A stretch of DNA of 12,652 nt from Chthoniobacter sp. (GCA_025352865.1 JANXSB010000164.1:1-12652), one strand, 5' to 3'. Positions 1-7,251 are shown, counted from the stretch's first letter. The notes: generated from the letters alone by a model not told the origin. Made by a program: numbers and translations.

Positions 1-477
1 GAGACGACACGCGGGCATCTGGATGCGGCGCTGGCGATTCGGAACAAGATCGCGGAACTCGCGCCGGGCACGGTGCCGCCAGTGGGCGCGGTTCCGGCGG
101 CGGTCGCGCCGCTGGGTGGGGCGGCGGGTGCGGTGGAGCAGGTGTATGTGATCGAGGCGAAGGATGACAAGGGGACGCTGGTCGGGCCGGCGAAGAAGGG
201 GCAGCGCATCCATGCGCAGTACGTGGAGGGGACGTGGAGTGTGTCGGAGGGGAAGATGCGTTCGCCGGAGGAGCCGTCGCATCCGATGCAGCAGGTGGCG
301 GTCATCGGCATCACGGCGACCGGGGAGGATCTGGTGGCGATTATCCCCGGTGGGACGAAGAACCATACCTTCAGCGAGGGTATGAAGAAGGACTACACGG
401 AAATCCGGCTGCGCTGCAATGACGGGACGCGGAATGACAATTTCGGCTCGGTGAAATACAAAGTGTCGATCCACTGA
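1..477 (+). CDS. Unrecognised protein, 5'-truncated (C-terminal 158 residues)
   Basis: The frame is open from the left edge to the TGA at 475-477, so the true start lies outside the window. A GTG at 73 is in frame but is probably not the start, because the coding character continues upstream of it. The first ~20 residues (HLDAALAIRNKIAEL) form an amphipathic helix, a type I associate with Verrucomicrobia and Planctomycetes proteins that carry degenerate helical repeats. An Ala/Pro/Val/Gly-rich linker follows. The last ~110 residues look beta-rich and soluble, with no membrane segment. The codon style is richer in GG-containing codons than the ribosomal genes downstream, which fits a less expressed gene. 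I do not recognise a family with confidence and give no function. It is on the same strand as the next gene, 82 bp away. Confidence 0.7.
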   Translation, partial: ETTRGHLDAALAIRNKIAELAPGTVPPVGAVPAAVAPLGGAAGAVEQVYVIEAKDDKGTLVGPAKKGQRIHAQYVEGTWSVSEGKMRSPEEPSHPMQQVAVIGITATGEDLVAIIPGGTKNHTFSEGMKKDYTEIRLRCNDGTRNDNFGSVKYKVSIH

Positions 478-559
478 GCCAGCAGCCGCGACTCCGACTC
501 CAAATTTCGATCCCGCAAAATCCCGCGAACCCGCCGCGAGCAAATACCCCCCGCACTTT

Positions 560-1087
560 ATGACCAAACCACGGCTCGCCCTCACTCTCGCCTTTTTCAC
601 CACCGCCGCGCTCCTCGCCGAGACGCCCGCCGTGCCCGACGCGCCCGCCGATCACCAAGGTAGCAAGCAGCTTGTGGCGCAGGCCGCGGATGGGTTGATT
701 ACTTTGCACGCGAAGGATGTGACCGTCCACGGCGCGAACGTGCGCTATGAGCCGAAGCCGGAGAAAAACACCGTCGGGTATTGGACGAAAATGGAGGATT
801 GGGTGAGCTGGGAATTCGAGGTGGTGAAGGCGGGAAAATTTGAGGTCGAGGCGCTGCAAGGCTGTGGCAAAGGGAGCGGCGGGGCGGAGGTCGCGTTCGC
901 CGTGGGCGAGCAGGTGCTGACGATGACGGTGGAGGACACGGGCGGTTTCCAGAATTTCGTCCCGCGCCAGCTCGGCACGCTCACGCTCGCCGCCGGCAAA
1001 TACACGCTCACCGTGAAGCCGAAGACCAAGCCCGGCGTGGCCGTGGTGGATCTGCGCCAGGTCACGCTGCGGCCTGTGGAAAAATAA
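560..1087 (+). CDS. Small secreted beta-sandwich protein, possibly carbohydrate-binding-module-like
   Basis: The 175-residue product starts MTKPRLALTLAFFTTAALLA: two basic residues, a hydrophobic stretch and an Ala-rich end, which is a clear Sec signal peptide with cleavage near residue 20. The mature part is short and probably all-beta. It contains an aromatic-rich segment (YWTKMEDWVSWEF, about residues 74-86) followed by strands alternating with Gly turns (KAGKFEVEALQGCGKGSGG, LAAGKYTLTVKPK). This pattern recalls the CBM-like modules that PVC bacteria attach to fucosidases and sulfatases, but here no catalytic domain is attached. The family call is inference from sequence style. It may be a stand-alone surface or periplasmic binding protein. 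No clear Shine-Dalgarno sequence precedes the ATG. It lies 332 bp upstream of rpsL and is probably transcribed separately from it. Confidence 0.75.
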   Translation: MTKPRLALTLAFFTTAALLAETPAVPDAPADHQGSKQLVAQAADGLITLHAKDVTVHGANVRYEPKPEKNTVGYWTKMEDWVSWEFEVVKAGKFEVEALQGCGKGSGGAEVAFAVGEQVLTMTVEDTGGFQNFVPRQLGTLTLAAGKYTLTVKPKTKPGVAVVDLRQVTLRPVEK

Positions 1088-1113
1088 GCGCGGCAAAATC
1101 GGCGAAAGATTTT

Positions 1114-1137
1114 GAAAATCCCGCTTGCGCGGTTTTC
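1114..1137 (+). terminator. Possible intrinsic terminator of the 560-1087 gene
   Basis: The RNA can fold as GAAAA (1114-1118) with TTTTC (1133-1137) and CCGC (1121-1124) with GCGG (1129-1132). The two-base bulge TC is at 1119-1120 and the loop TTGC at 1125-1128. The stem starts 27 bp after the stop codon, and the A-run/T-run flanks give a bidirectional terminator look. The T tract is only four bases, so it would be weak. The same bases overlap the -35 box of a candidate promoter, so one of the two readings may be wrong. Confidence 0.3.
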
Positions 1138-1153
1138 ACCTCTCACCTACATA
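1125..1153 (+). promoter_or_regulatory. Candidate upstream promoter P1 for the rpsL cluster
   Basis: TTGCGC (1125-1130) is followed after 17 bp by TACATA (1148-1153), with TTG intact in the -35 and T-A-x-A in the -10. The match to the sigma-70 consensus is partial. It is supported mainly by a very similar module at P2: GAAAATC, then GC or CCGC, then TTGC. If used, it gives a leader of about 260 nt before rpsL. Confidence 0.35.
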
Positions 1154-1286
1154 AGCGACCCCTTTCGCGCTCGGCTGAGTTTCTCGCTCAAGCATCGCGG
1201 CTCCGGTTCGCCGGCGGCTGCGTCGCTTCGTGGAGACCGGCCAAACCGCTGAGGGAAAAATAAAACGCGGACGGGAAGAAAATCGC

Positions 1287-1314
1287 TTGCACGCCAAGTC
1301 GGTTCCCCTAAAGT
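1287..1314 (+). promoter_or_regulatory. Candidate proximal promoter P2 for the rpsL cluster
   Basis: TTGCAC (1287-1292), a 16-bp spacer, then TAAAGT (1309-1314). The -35 keeps TTG and the -10 matches TATAAT at four of six bases. An A-rich stretch lies just upstream (about 1256-1282), as an UP element would, which is common for ribosomal-protein promoters. Transcription would start near 1321, giving a leader of about 100 nt. This is the better placed of the two candidates for driving the cluster. Confidence 0.45.
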
Positions 1315-1318
1315 CCGC

Positions 1319-1392
1319 GCTCCCCGCTCCCAATGGGCACTTGAAATCGCCCGTGACAGCGGGGTTTTCAGTCCCCGGATGCAGCGGGGAGC
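1319..1392 (+). repeat. Leader inverted repeat upstream of rpsL
   Basis: GCTCCCCGCT (1319-1328) is a perfect 10-base reverse complement of AGCGGGGAGC (1383-1392). Between them, CAGCGGGG occurs at 1357-1364 and again at 1382-1389, so the 5' arm can pair with either copy. A smaller hairpin, CGGGG (1360-1364) with CCCCG (1373-1377), excludes the first copy. The right arm ends 27 nt before the rpsL ATG. The pairing is read directly from sequence. A regulatory role, such as autogenous control by a ribosomal protein, is only a possibility. No poly-T tract follows, so it is not an obvious terminator. Confidence 0.5.
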
Positions 1393-1419
1393 AGCAGTCC
1401 TAAAAGACAAACTTTTCCA

Positions 1420-1833
1420 ATGCCAACCATCAACCAGCTCGTCCGCCAAGGACGCAAGAAAGTCACGGTGAAATCCAAATCACCGGCGCTGACCAATTGT
1501 CCGTTTCGCCGCGGAGTCTGCACGCAGGTCATGACTCGCACGCCGAAGAAGCCAAACTCGGCGCTGCGCAAAGTCGCCAAGGTGCGGTTGACGAATGGCT
1601 ATGAGGTGATCGCCTACATTCCCGGCGAGGGGCACAATTTGCAGGAGCACTCGATTGTTCTCGTTCGCGGTGGCCGCGTGAAAGATTTGCCCGGTGTGCG
1701 TTATCACATCGTCCGCGGCACGCTCGACGCGCTCGGCGTGGATGGTCGCCGCCGCAGTCGCTCGAAGTATGGTGCCAAGCGTCCGAAGAAGGGTGCCGAG
1801 GCAGCCGAGGCCGCCAAGGGCAAGAAGAAGTAA
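1420..1833 (+). CDS. rpsL: 30S ribosomal protein S12
   Basis: S12 sits at the interface of the 30S body and shoulder and helps monitor codon-anticodon pairing in the A site. The protein opens PTINQLVRQGRKK and carries the signature TRTPKKPNSALRK (residues 39-51) and the loop RGGRVKDLPGVRYH (83-96). Lys43 and Lys88, the usual sites of streptomycin-resistance changes in E. coli (Met counted), are both wild type. Asp89, the residue methylthiolated by RimO in some bacteria, is present. It has 137 residues against 124 in E. coli; the excess is a Lys/Ala-rich C-terminal tail (AEAAEAAKGKKK). It is the first gene of the cluster, and no Shine-Dalgarno sequence precedes its ATG. It is followed after 21 nt by rpsG, much closer than in E. 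coli. Confidence 0.98.
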   Translation: MPTINQLVRQGRKKVTVKSKSPALTNCPFRRGVCTQVMTRTPKKPNSALRKVAKVRLTNGYEVIAYIPGEGHNLQEHSIVLVRGGRVKDLPGVRYHIVRGTLDALGVDGRRRSRSKYGAKRPKKGAEAAEAAKGKKK

Positions 1834-1854
1834 TCACTTTCAAACACACTCCAC

Positions 1855-2328
1855 ATGTCCCGTCGTCGCCGAGTCATTCATAAGACAGAAAAATTGGACG
1901 CCCGTTATGGCAGTCCGGTGGTTGCGCGCCTCATTGCCACGGTCATGCAGGACGGCAAAAAGTCGCTCGCCGAGCGCATCGTCTATACGGCCATCGAGGA
2001 GACCCGCACGGGCACCGATGCGGTCGATCCGCTCGAAGTCTTGAATAAGGCGATTGATAACGTGAAGCCGCGTCTCGAGGTGAAGAGTCGCCGCGTGGGT
2101 GGTGCGACTTATCAGGTGCCGATGGAAGTGCCGCCAGCTCGCCAGCTTGCTCTCGCGATGCGCTGGATAGTCGGCTATGCGCAGGCGCGCAAAAACATCC
2201 CGCTGATGAAGGCGCTCGCCAACGAACTCAAGGAAGCTGCAAGCGGACAGGGGAATGCCATCAAGAAGCGCGACGACACCCATAAGATGGCCCAGGCCAA
2301 TCGCGCCTTCGCCCATTTCCGTTTCTAA
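1855..2328 (+). CDS. rpsG: 30S ribosomal protein S7
   Basis: S7 nucleates assembly of the 30S head by binding the 3' major domain of 16S rRNA, and it contacts E-site tRNA. The 157-residue product has the basic start MSRRRRV, the central PLEVLNKAIDNVKPRLEVKS helix, the beta-hairpin region with GGATYQVPMEV (about 82-92), and the diagnostic end THKMAQANRAFAHFRF. Length matches the common bacterial form (about 156). In E. coli S7 represses translation of its own cistron by binding the roughly 100-nt rpsL-rpsG gap. Here that gap is 21 nt and has no room for such a site. No Shine-Dalgarno sequence is visible. fusA follows after 12 nt. Confidence 0.98.
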   Translation: MSRRRRVIHKTEKLDARYGSPVVARLIATVMQDGKKSLAERIVYTAIEETRTGTDAVDPLEVLNKAIDNVKPRLEVKSRRVGGATYQVPMEVPPARQLALAMRWIVGYAQARKNIPLMKALANELKEAASGQGNAIKKRDDTHKMAQANRAFAHFRF

Positions 2329-2340
2329 CCAGTACCGACT

Positions 2341-4506
2341 ATGTCAGCCGCTGCTGCTCCAGTAACTACCAACCCGAATTCGCCGAACCGCCAGTACCCA
2401 CTGGAGCGGACGCGGAACATCGGCATTGCTGCGCACATTGATGCCGGCAAGACCACGCTGACGGAGCGCATTCTTTTCTACACCGGCATGATCCACAAGA
2501 TCGGCGAGGTGCATGACGGCACCACTGTCACAGACTGGATGGAGCAGGAGCGCGAGCGCGGCATTACGATCACCTCCGCGGCCACGACGTGTTTTTGGCA
2601 GCAGCGCAAGGAAGCGGGTGTCTATAAGGCTTACGAAGACATTAAGATGCGGGTGAACATCATCGACACTCCCGGTCATGTGGATTTCACGGCCGAGGTC
2701 GAGCGTTCACTGCGTGTGCTCGACGGTGCCATCGCCGTATTCTGCGGCGTCGCCGGTGTGCAGCCGCAGTCCGAAACCGTGTGGCGTCAGGCGACGAAAT
2801 ACAACGTCCCGCGCATCGCCTTCGTCAATAAGATGGATCGCACCGGTGCGAACTTTAACAACGCCATCAATGATATGCGGACCAAGCTCAATGCGAACGC
2901 TTGGCCGGTGCTGATTCCGATCGGTGCGGAAGATCAACTCAAGGGCCAGTACGACATCATCAATAAGAGGGCGATCATCTATCTCGACGACGAGAAGATG
3001 GGTTCCAATTACCTCATTGAAGAAATCCCCGCGGAAGCGCGGAAAATGGTCGATACGGCCTACGACGAATTGGTTTCTGCTATCTCCGATCTCGATGATG
3101 AAATCGGCACGGCTTTCCTCGAGGAAAGGCCAATCAGCATTGAGATGCTCAAGGCGGGCATTCGCCGGCAGACCATCGCAAACAGATTTGTCCCAGTGGT
3201 CGGTGGCTCGGCCTTCAAGAATAAGGGCGTGCAGTATCTCGTCGATGCCGTGATCGACTATCTCCCAAGCCCCATCGACATTCCGCCGGCCAAAGGCCAG
3301 GATCCTGACGACTCCTCCCCGATGGAGGCTGTCACGGACGACAACGCGAAGTTTTGCTCGCTGGCGTTCAAGCTCTGGACTGATCCCTTCGTCGGCAAGC
3401 TCGTGTTCTTCCGTGTCTATTCCGGCAAGGTCACCAAGGGCGACACCATTTACAACCCGCGCACCAATAAGCGCGACCGCATCAGCCGCCTCATCCAGAT
3501 TCAGGCGGATAAGCGCGAGGACATCGATACCATCTACTCCGGCGATATTGCCGCGATCGTCGGCATCAAGAATGTCACGACAGGCGATACCCTCTGCGAT
3601 GAAGATCATCCGATCTTCCTGATCCCGCCGTCATTCCCTGATCCCGTGATCTCGATGTCCATCGAGCCTAAGACCAAGCTCGATCAGGAAAAGATGGGTG
3701 TCGCCCTTCAGCGCCTCGCCGAAGAAGATCCCACTTTCCGCGTCAAGACCGACGAAGACACTGGCCAGACCATCATCGCCGGCATGGGCGAGCTTCACCT
3801 CGAGATTATTCGGGATCGTATGCTCCGCGAATTCAAGGTGGATGCCAACTCCGGCAAACCGCAGATTGCCTATCGCGAGACGATTACTACGAAGGCGACT
3901 GGCGAAGGCAAACTCATCAAGCAGTCCGGTGGCCGCGGTCAATATGGCCACGTCATTGTCAATGTCCGTCCTGGCGAACGCGGTAAGGGTGTTGTGGTCG
4001 AAAACAAAGTGGTCGGCGGCACCATTCCGAAGGAATACATTCCTGCCTGTAAGAAAGGTGTGGAAGAAGCGGTCCTCAACGGTGTCGTCGGCGGTTACCC
4101 GGTGATTGATGTCGAAGTGGACATCATCGACGGCAGCTACCACGACGTCGATTCGAACGAGCTGGCGTTTAAGATGGCAGCCATCTTTGCGACCAAGGAC
4201 GGCTTCAAGAAAGCTGGCGCGATCCTCCTCGAGCCGATCATGAAAGTCGAAAACAGCACCCCGGAAGAATATCAGGGCGACATCATGGGCGATCTCAGCC
4301 GCCGCCGCGCCGCCATCAAAGGCATCGAGGCGAAAAACAATCTTTCCATCATCAATGCCGACGTTCCGTTGGCGGAGATGTTTGGTTATTCGACGGCGAT
4401 CCGTTCGCTCTCGAAAGGCCGCTCCAGCTATTCGATGGAACCTTCCCACTTTGAACAAGTCCCGGCCCAGGTGCTCGCCGCCGTGCTCGACCAGAAGGCC
4501 AAGTAA
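2341..4506 (+). CDS. fusA: Translation elongation factor G
   Basis: EF-G is the GTPase that drives tRNA-mRNA translocation and, with ribosome recycling factor, ribosome splitting. All G motifs are visible: AHIDAGKT (residues 31-38), DTPGH with the catalytic His113 (109-113), NKMD (163-166) and SAFK (290-293). Switch I carries RGITITSAATT. Domain IV contains SGGRGQYGHV (529-538) and the decoding-centre loop HDVDSNE starting at His601. Domain V ends in FGYSTAIRSLSKGRSSYSME. The 721 residues compare with 704 in E. coli; part of the excess is an Ala/Pro/Asn-rich N-terminal lead of about 20 residues before the G domain. This looks like a full-length translocase of the canonical type. rpsJ follows after 12 nt; the tuf gene usual at this place is missing. 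Confidence 0.98.
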   Translation: MSAAAAPVTTNPNSPNRQYPLERTRNIGIAAHIDAGKTTLTERILFYTGMIHKIGEVHDGTTVTDWMEQERERGITITSAATTCFWQQRKEAGVYKAYEDIKMRVNIIDTPGHVDFTAEVERSLRVLDGAIAVFCGVAGVQPQSETVWRQATKYNVPRIAFVNKMDRTGANFNNAINDMRTKLNANAWPVLIPIGAEDQLKGQYDIINKRAIIYLDDEKMGSNYLIEEIPAEARKMVDTAYDELVSAISDLDDEIGTAFLEERPISIEMLKAGIRRQTIANRFVPVVGGSAFKNKGVQYLVDAVIDYLPSPIDIPPAKGQDPDDSSPMEAVTDDNAKFCSLAFKLWTDPFVGKLVFFRVYSGKVTKGDTIYNPRTNKRDRISRLIQIQADKREDIDTIYSGDIAAIVGIKNVTTGDTLCDEDHPIFLIPPSFPDPVISMSIEPKTKLDQEKMGVALQRLAEEDPTFRVKTDEDTGQTIIAGMGELHLEIIRDRMLREFKVDANSGKPQIAYRETITTKATGEGKLIKQSGGRGQYGHVIVNVRPGERGKGVVVENKVVGGTIPKEYIPACKKGVEEAVLNGVVGGYPVIDVEVDIIDGSYHDVDSNELAFKMAAIFATKDGFKKAGAILLEPIMKVENSTPEEYQGDIMGDLSRRRAAIKGIEAKNNLSIINADVPLAEMFGYSTAIRSLSKGRSSYSMEPSHFEQVPAQVLAAVLDQKAK

Positions 4507-4518
4507 CCCACTTTATCT

Positions 4519-4827
4519 ATGACCGGACAACGTATTCGCATCCGTCTTAAAGCATTCGATTTTCGGATGCTCGACCAATCATCGTCGGAAATCGTCGAGA
4601 CCGCCAAGCGCACGGGCGCAAAGGTCGCCGGGCCGATTCCTCTGCCGACGCGCATCGAGAAATTTACCGTGAACCGCTCCCCGCACGTGGATAAGAAATC
4701 CATGGAGCAGTTCGAAATCCGTACGCACAAGCGCCTGCTCGACATCATCGAGCCGACCGCGAAGACCGTGGACGAGCTTAAGAAGCTCAATCTCCCGGCC
4801 GGTGTGGACATCACCATCAAGATCTGA
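4519..4827 (+). CDS. rpsJ: 30S ribosomal protein S10 (NusE)
   Basis: S10 is a 30S head protein. As NusE it also binds NusB in antitermination and NusG to couple transcription with translation. The 102-residue product (E. coli 103) has the classic start GQRIRIRLKAFDFRMLD, the segment AKVAGPIPLPTRIEKFTVNR with the conserved PLPT turn, SPHVDKKSMEQFEIRTHKR (about 54-72, the extended ribosome-binding loop) and the end LPAGVDITIKI. In many bacteria S10 begins its own operon with a long leader that L4 controls. Here it starts only 12 nt after fusA with no leader and no Shine-Dalgarno sequence, so it must be read as part of the str transcript. Confidence 0.98.
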   Translation: MTGQRIRIRLKAFDFRMLDQSSSEIVETAKRTGAKVAGPIPLPTRIEKFTVNRSPHVDKKSMEQFEIRTHKRLLDIIEPTAKTVDELKKLNLPAGVDITIKI

Positions 4828-4846
4828 CCTTTAGCCAAGCCGCGAC

Positions 4847-5494
4847 ATGAAGATTGGATTACTAGGAAAAAAGATCGGGATGACCCGCGTCTATGACGAC
4901 AAAGGCAGGGCCACCCCTGTCACTGTCATCGAAGCCGGGGGCAATACCGCCCTTCAAATCAAGACTGAAGAGAGCGATGGTTATTCGTCCGTGCAGGTTG
5001 GGTTTGATGCCCAAAAGCCGCAGCGCGTGACCCAGCCGCTCCTTGGACATTTCAAAAAGGCATCTTCCGAGCCCAAGAAGTTCATTCGCGAGTTCCGGCT
5101 CCCCGAAGGTACAGCTCTCGAAGGTGCTGTTGATCTTAATGTCAGCCAGTTCGCCGTAGGCGATGTGGTGGACGTGATCGGCAAATCCAAGGGCAAAGGC
5201 TTTCAGGGTGTAATGAAGAAGCACAACATGGCCGGTCAGCCCATGTCGCACGGCCACATGATGCACCGCCGCAATGGCGCGATTGGCAACCGGTCCACGC
5301 CGGGTCGCATTTGGAAGAACATGGGTATGCCAGGCCACATGGGCGACGAGCGTATCACCGTTCAGAACCTGCGTGTGGTGCAAGTTCGCCCGGAAGAGGG
5401 TGTCATTCTTATCAGCGGCGCTGTTCCGGGGGCAAACGGCGGTTATGTTGTCATCCGTCCCGCAATCAAAGCCCAACCGGAGGCTGCAAAGTAA
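4847..5494 (+). CDS. rplC: 50S ribosomal protein L3
   Basis: L3 is an early assembly protein that binds near the 3' end of 23S rRNA and reaches a long loop toward the peptidyl transferase centre. The 215-residue product (E. coli 209) has the start KIGLLGKKIGMTRVYDDKG, the segment VDVIGKSKGKGFQGVMKKH and, in the long loop, IGNRSTPGRIWKNMGMPGHM (146-165). His164 occupies the place of the glutamine that PrmB methylates in E. coli L3, so that modification cannot occur here; residues other than Gln are common at this site outside proteobacteria. The end AVPGANGGYVVIRPA is typical. The ATG follows rpsJ by 19 nt with no clear ribosome site. Confidence 0.98.
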   Translation: MKIGLLGKKIGMTRVYDDKGRATPVTVIEAGGNTALQIKTEESDGYSSVQVGFDAQKPQRVTQPLLGHFKKASSEPKKFIREFRLPEGTALEGAVDLNVSQFAVGDVVDVIGKSKGKGFQGVMKKHNMAGQPMSHGHMMHRRNGAIGNRSTPGRIWKNMGMPGHMGDERITVQNLRVVQVRPEEGVILISGAVPGANGGYVVIRPAIKAQPEAAK

Positions 5495-5497
5495 TTT

Positions 5498-6109
5498 ATG
5501 GCTGCGAAAATTCTTACAGTTGAAGCGGCAAAGGCGGCCAAGATCGAGGTCATCGAGAACGGCAAATACTCCCAGGTTGTGCATGACGCAGTGGTCGCGA
5601 TGCAGGCCAATCGCCGGAGTGGTACCGCTTCGGTCAAGACCAAGGCGACGGTTTCTGGATCGGGTGCAAAACCGTGGCGTCAGAAAGGCACGGGCCGGGC
5701 GCGGGCCGGCTATAAGTCCAGCCCTGTGTGGGTCGGCGGCGGCGTGGTTTTCGGACCGCACCCGCATAGCTACGCGAAAAAACTCTCCAAGACCTCCAAG
5801 CGGATTGCCCTGCGCAAAGCGCTCAGTGAGCGAATCAAAGGCGGGGATGTTTTGATCGTTGATTCTTTCGCGATTGCTCAGCCGAAAACCAAGCAGTTCG
5901 TCACCGCATTGAATGGGATCACGAAGGAGGCAAAGACGCTGGTTGTCTCCGCTTCCTTTGACGAAACCACCTACCTCGCCGCCCGCAATGTCCAGCCGAC
6001 TTTGCTGATGACGGCCGCCGAAGTGAATACCGAGCACCTTCTTAATTTCCGCAAGATCGTTGTGACCAACGACGGTCTCGCCCAACTGGCTGAACGCCTC
6101 GCCAAGTAA
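5498..6109 (+). CDS. rplD: 50S ribosomal protein L4
   Basis: L4 has a globular domain on the solvent side and a loop that lines the peptide exit tunnel. The loop is visible as KATVSGSGAKPWRQKGTGRA (about residues 48-67) followed by RAGYKSSPVWVGGGVVFGP. The globular part contains SKRIALRKALSE and AARNVQPTLL. Length is 203 against 201 in E. coli. In gamma-proteobacteria L4 represses the S10 operon through an rpsJ leader that is absent here. The start is 3 nt after rplC. A GGAGG at 5479-5483 lies 14 nt before the ATG, rather far for a normal Shine-Dalgarno sequence. The stop TAA shares its last base with the rplW ATG, suggesting coupled translation. Confidence 0.98.
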   Translation: MAAKILTVEAAKAAKIEVIENGKYSQVVHDAVVAMQANRRSGTASVKTKATVSGSGAKPWRQKGTGRARAGYKSSPVWVGGGVVFGPHPHSYAKKLSKTSKRIALRKALSERIKGGDVLIVDSFAIAQPKTKQFVTALNGITKEAKTLVVSASFDETTYLAARNVQPTLLMTAAEVNTEHLLNFRKIVVTNDGLAQLAERLAK

Positions 6110-6393
6110 TGAACGAACCCTACGACATTATCGAAACGGTGCGCCTGACTGAAAAGGCGACCCTTCTTGCGGAAAAGGAAAACAAGTATGTCTTCCGCGT
6201 CCGTCCGCACGCCAACAAGACCCAGATCAAACAGGCGATCGAGAAGCTGTTCAAAAAGAAGGTCGTTGCGGTGAACACCTGCAACTACGCCGGCAAGAAA
6301 AAGCGCGAGCGCACCGCCGCCTACGGCCAGCAGGCCGATTGGAAGAAGGCGATTGTCACCCTCAAGAAGGGCGACAAGATCGAGCTGGCCTAA
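6109..6393 (+). CDS. rplW: 50S ribosomal protein L23
   Basis: L23 sits at the exit of the peptide tunnel and is the docking point for trigger factor and the signal recognition particle. The 94-residue product (E. coli 100) has the N-terminal RLTEKATLLAEKENKYVFRV; Glu15 corresponds to the trigger-factor docking Glu18 of E. coli. It also has the helix NKTQIKQAIEKLFKKKVVAV, the tunnel loop NTCNYAGKKKRERTAAYG and the conserved DWKKAIVTLKKGDKI. Its ATG overlaps the rplD stop by one base (TAATG) and it has no ribosome site of its own, so it probably depends on reinitiation after rplD. Confidence 0.97.
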   Translation: MNEPYDIIETVRLTEKATLLAEKENKYVFRVRPHANKTQIKQAIEKLFKKKVVAVNTCNYAGKKKRERTAAYGQQADWKKAIVTLKKGDKIELA

Positions 6394-6405
6394 TCATTAA
6401 CAGTC

Positions 6406-7251
6406 ATGGCACTCAAAACTTTCCGCCCACTCACACCGACCAACCGCTTCAAGGTATTGCCGGCGTTTGACGAGGTCACCAAGTCCAAGCCCGAGAAGTC
6501 CTTGGTCGAAACCAAGCACAAGACCGGTGGCCGCAATAACAATGGACGCATTACCACCCGTCACATCGGCGGCGGTCACAAGCAGAAATACCGGATCATC
6601 GACTTCAAACGCTCGAAGCGCGGTGTCGAGGCTGAGGTCAAAGCGATCGAATACGATCCTAACCGCACCTGCCGCATCGCCCTGTTGCAATACACGGACG
6701 GTGAGAAAAGTTACATTCTGGCACCCGCCGGATTGGTTGTCGGTGACAAGGTGACGGCTGGTGAAAACGCCGAACCGAAGGTCGGCAACGCACTTCCGCT
6801 GAGCGCGATCCCGCTCGGTGCCTCGGTGCATAATGTCGAGCTCGTTGCCGGTCGTGGCGGTCAGATCGCCCGCAGCGCCGGACAGTTGGTCATTCTTAAC
6901 AACCGCGAAGCCGGTTATGCACTCGTGAAGCTGCCCTCGGGTGAAATCCGCAAGATTCACGAGAACTGCTACGCAACCATCGGTCAGGTCGGCAACGTCG
7001 AGCACATGAACGTGTCTTCCGGCAAGGCTGGGCGCAGCCGGTGGCGCGGGGTGCGTCCGACCGTCCGCGGCATGGTCATGAATCCGGTCGATCACCCGAT
7101 GGGTGGTGGCCAGGGCAAATCCAAGGGCGGCGGCGGACGCCATCACCCGATGTCTCCATGGGGCCAGCTTGCCAAGGGTTTCAAGACCCGACGGAAGCAC
7201 AAGACAAGCAGCAATTTCATCGTGGAGCGCCGCAGCGCGAAGAAGAAGTAA
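6406..7251 (+). CDS. rplB: 50S ribosomal protein L2
   Basis: L2 is one of the most conserved 50S proteins. It is needed for subunit joining and lies close to the peptidyl transferase centre. The 281-residue product (E. coli 273) has KTGGRNNNGRITTRHIGGGH (about 41-60), the KQKYRIIDFKR strand, the SH3-like middle domain with LVAGRGGQIARSAG, and the C-terminal stretch VRGMVMNPVDHPMGGGQG. His230, matching the essential His229 of E. coli, is kept. The following His of the E. coli DHPHGGG motif is Met here, and a short Lys/Gly-rich insertion (KSKGGGGRHHPMSPWG) follows; I recall DHPM in other phyla too. The start lies 12 nt after rplW. Confidence 0.98.
   Translation: MALKTFRPLTPTNRFKVLPAFDEVTKSKPEKSLVETKHKTGGRNNNGRITTRHIGGGHKQKYRIIDFKRSKRGVEAEVKAIEYDPNRTCRIALLQYTDGEKSYILAPAGLVVGDKVTAGENAEPKVGNALPLSAIPLGASVHNVELVAGRGGQIARSAGQLVILNNREAGYALVKLPSGEIRKIHENCYATIGQVGNVEHMNVSSGKAGRSRWRGVRPTVRGMVMNPVDHPMGGGQGKSKGGGGRHHPMSPWGQLAKGFKTRRKHKTSSNFIVERRSAKKK

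Larger units (their letters stand above)
1088..1419 (+). other. Non-coding region upstream of the ribosomal cluster
   Basis: This 332-bp gap is the only long stretch in the window without a convincing gene. The reading frames crossing it on the minus strand start or end inside rpsL or the upstream gene and have no protein-like composition. It holds, in order, a hairpin that could end the upstream transcript, two candidate promoters, an A-rich tract at about 1256-1282 just before the second promoter, and a GC-rich leader with a long inverted repeat before the rpsL ATG. No tRNA, small open frame with a ribosome site, or known riboswitch core was recognised. Confidence 0.7.

Noticed and set aside
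1094..1114. Inverted repeat CAAAATC / GATTTTG with a 7-nt loop after the 560-1087 gene
   Set aside because: The stem is AT-rich and weak with no T tract; the hairpin at 1114-1137 is a better terminator candidate.
1147..1449. Minus-strand open frames across the rpsL upstream region
   Set aside because: They overlap the rpsL start and the promoter region, with Arg/Ser/Pro-rich shadow-like composition and no ribosome site.
2707..3609. Long minus-strand open frame opposite fusA (300 codons), and similar ones opposite rplC/rplD, rplB and rpsC
   Set aside because: They lie opposite strongly conserved genes, have no recognisable motifs, and arise from the codon bias of the sense strand in GC-rich DNA.
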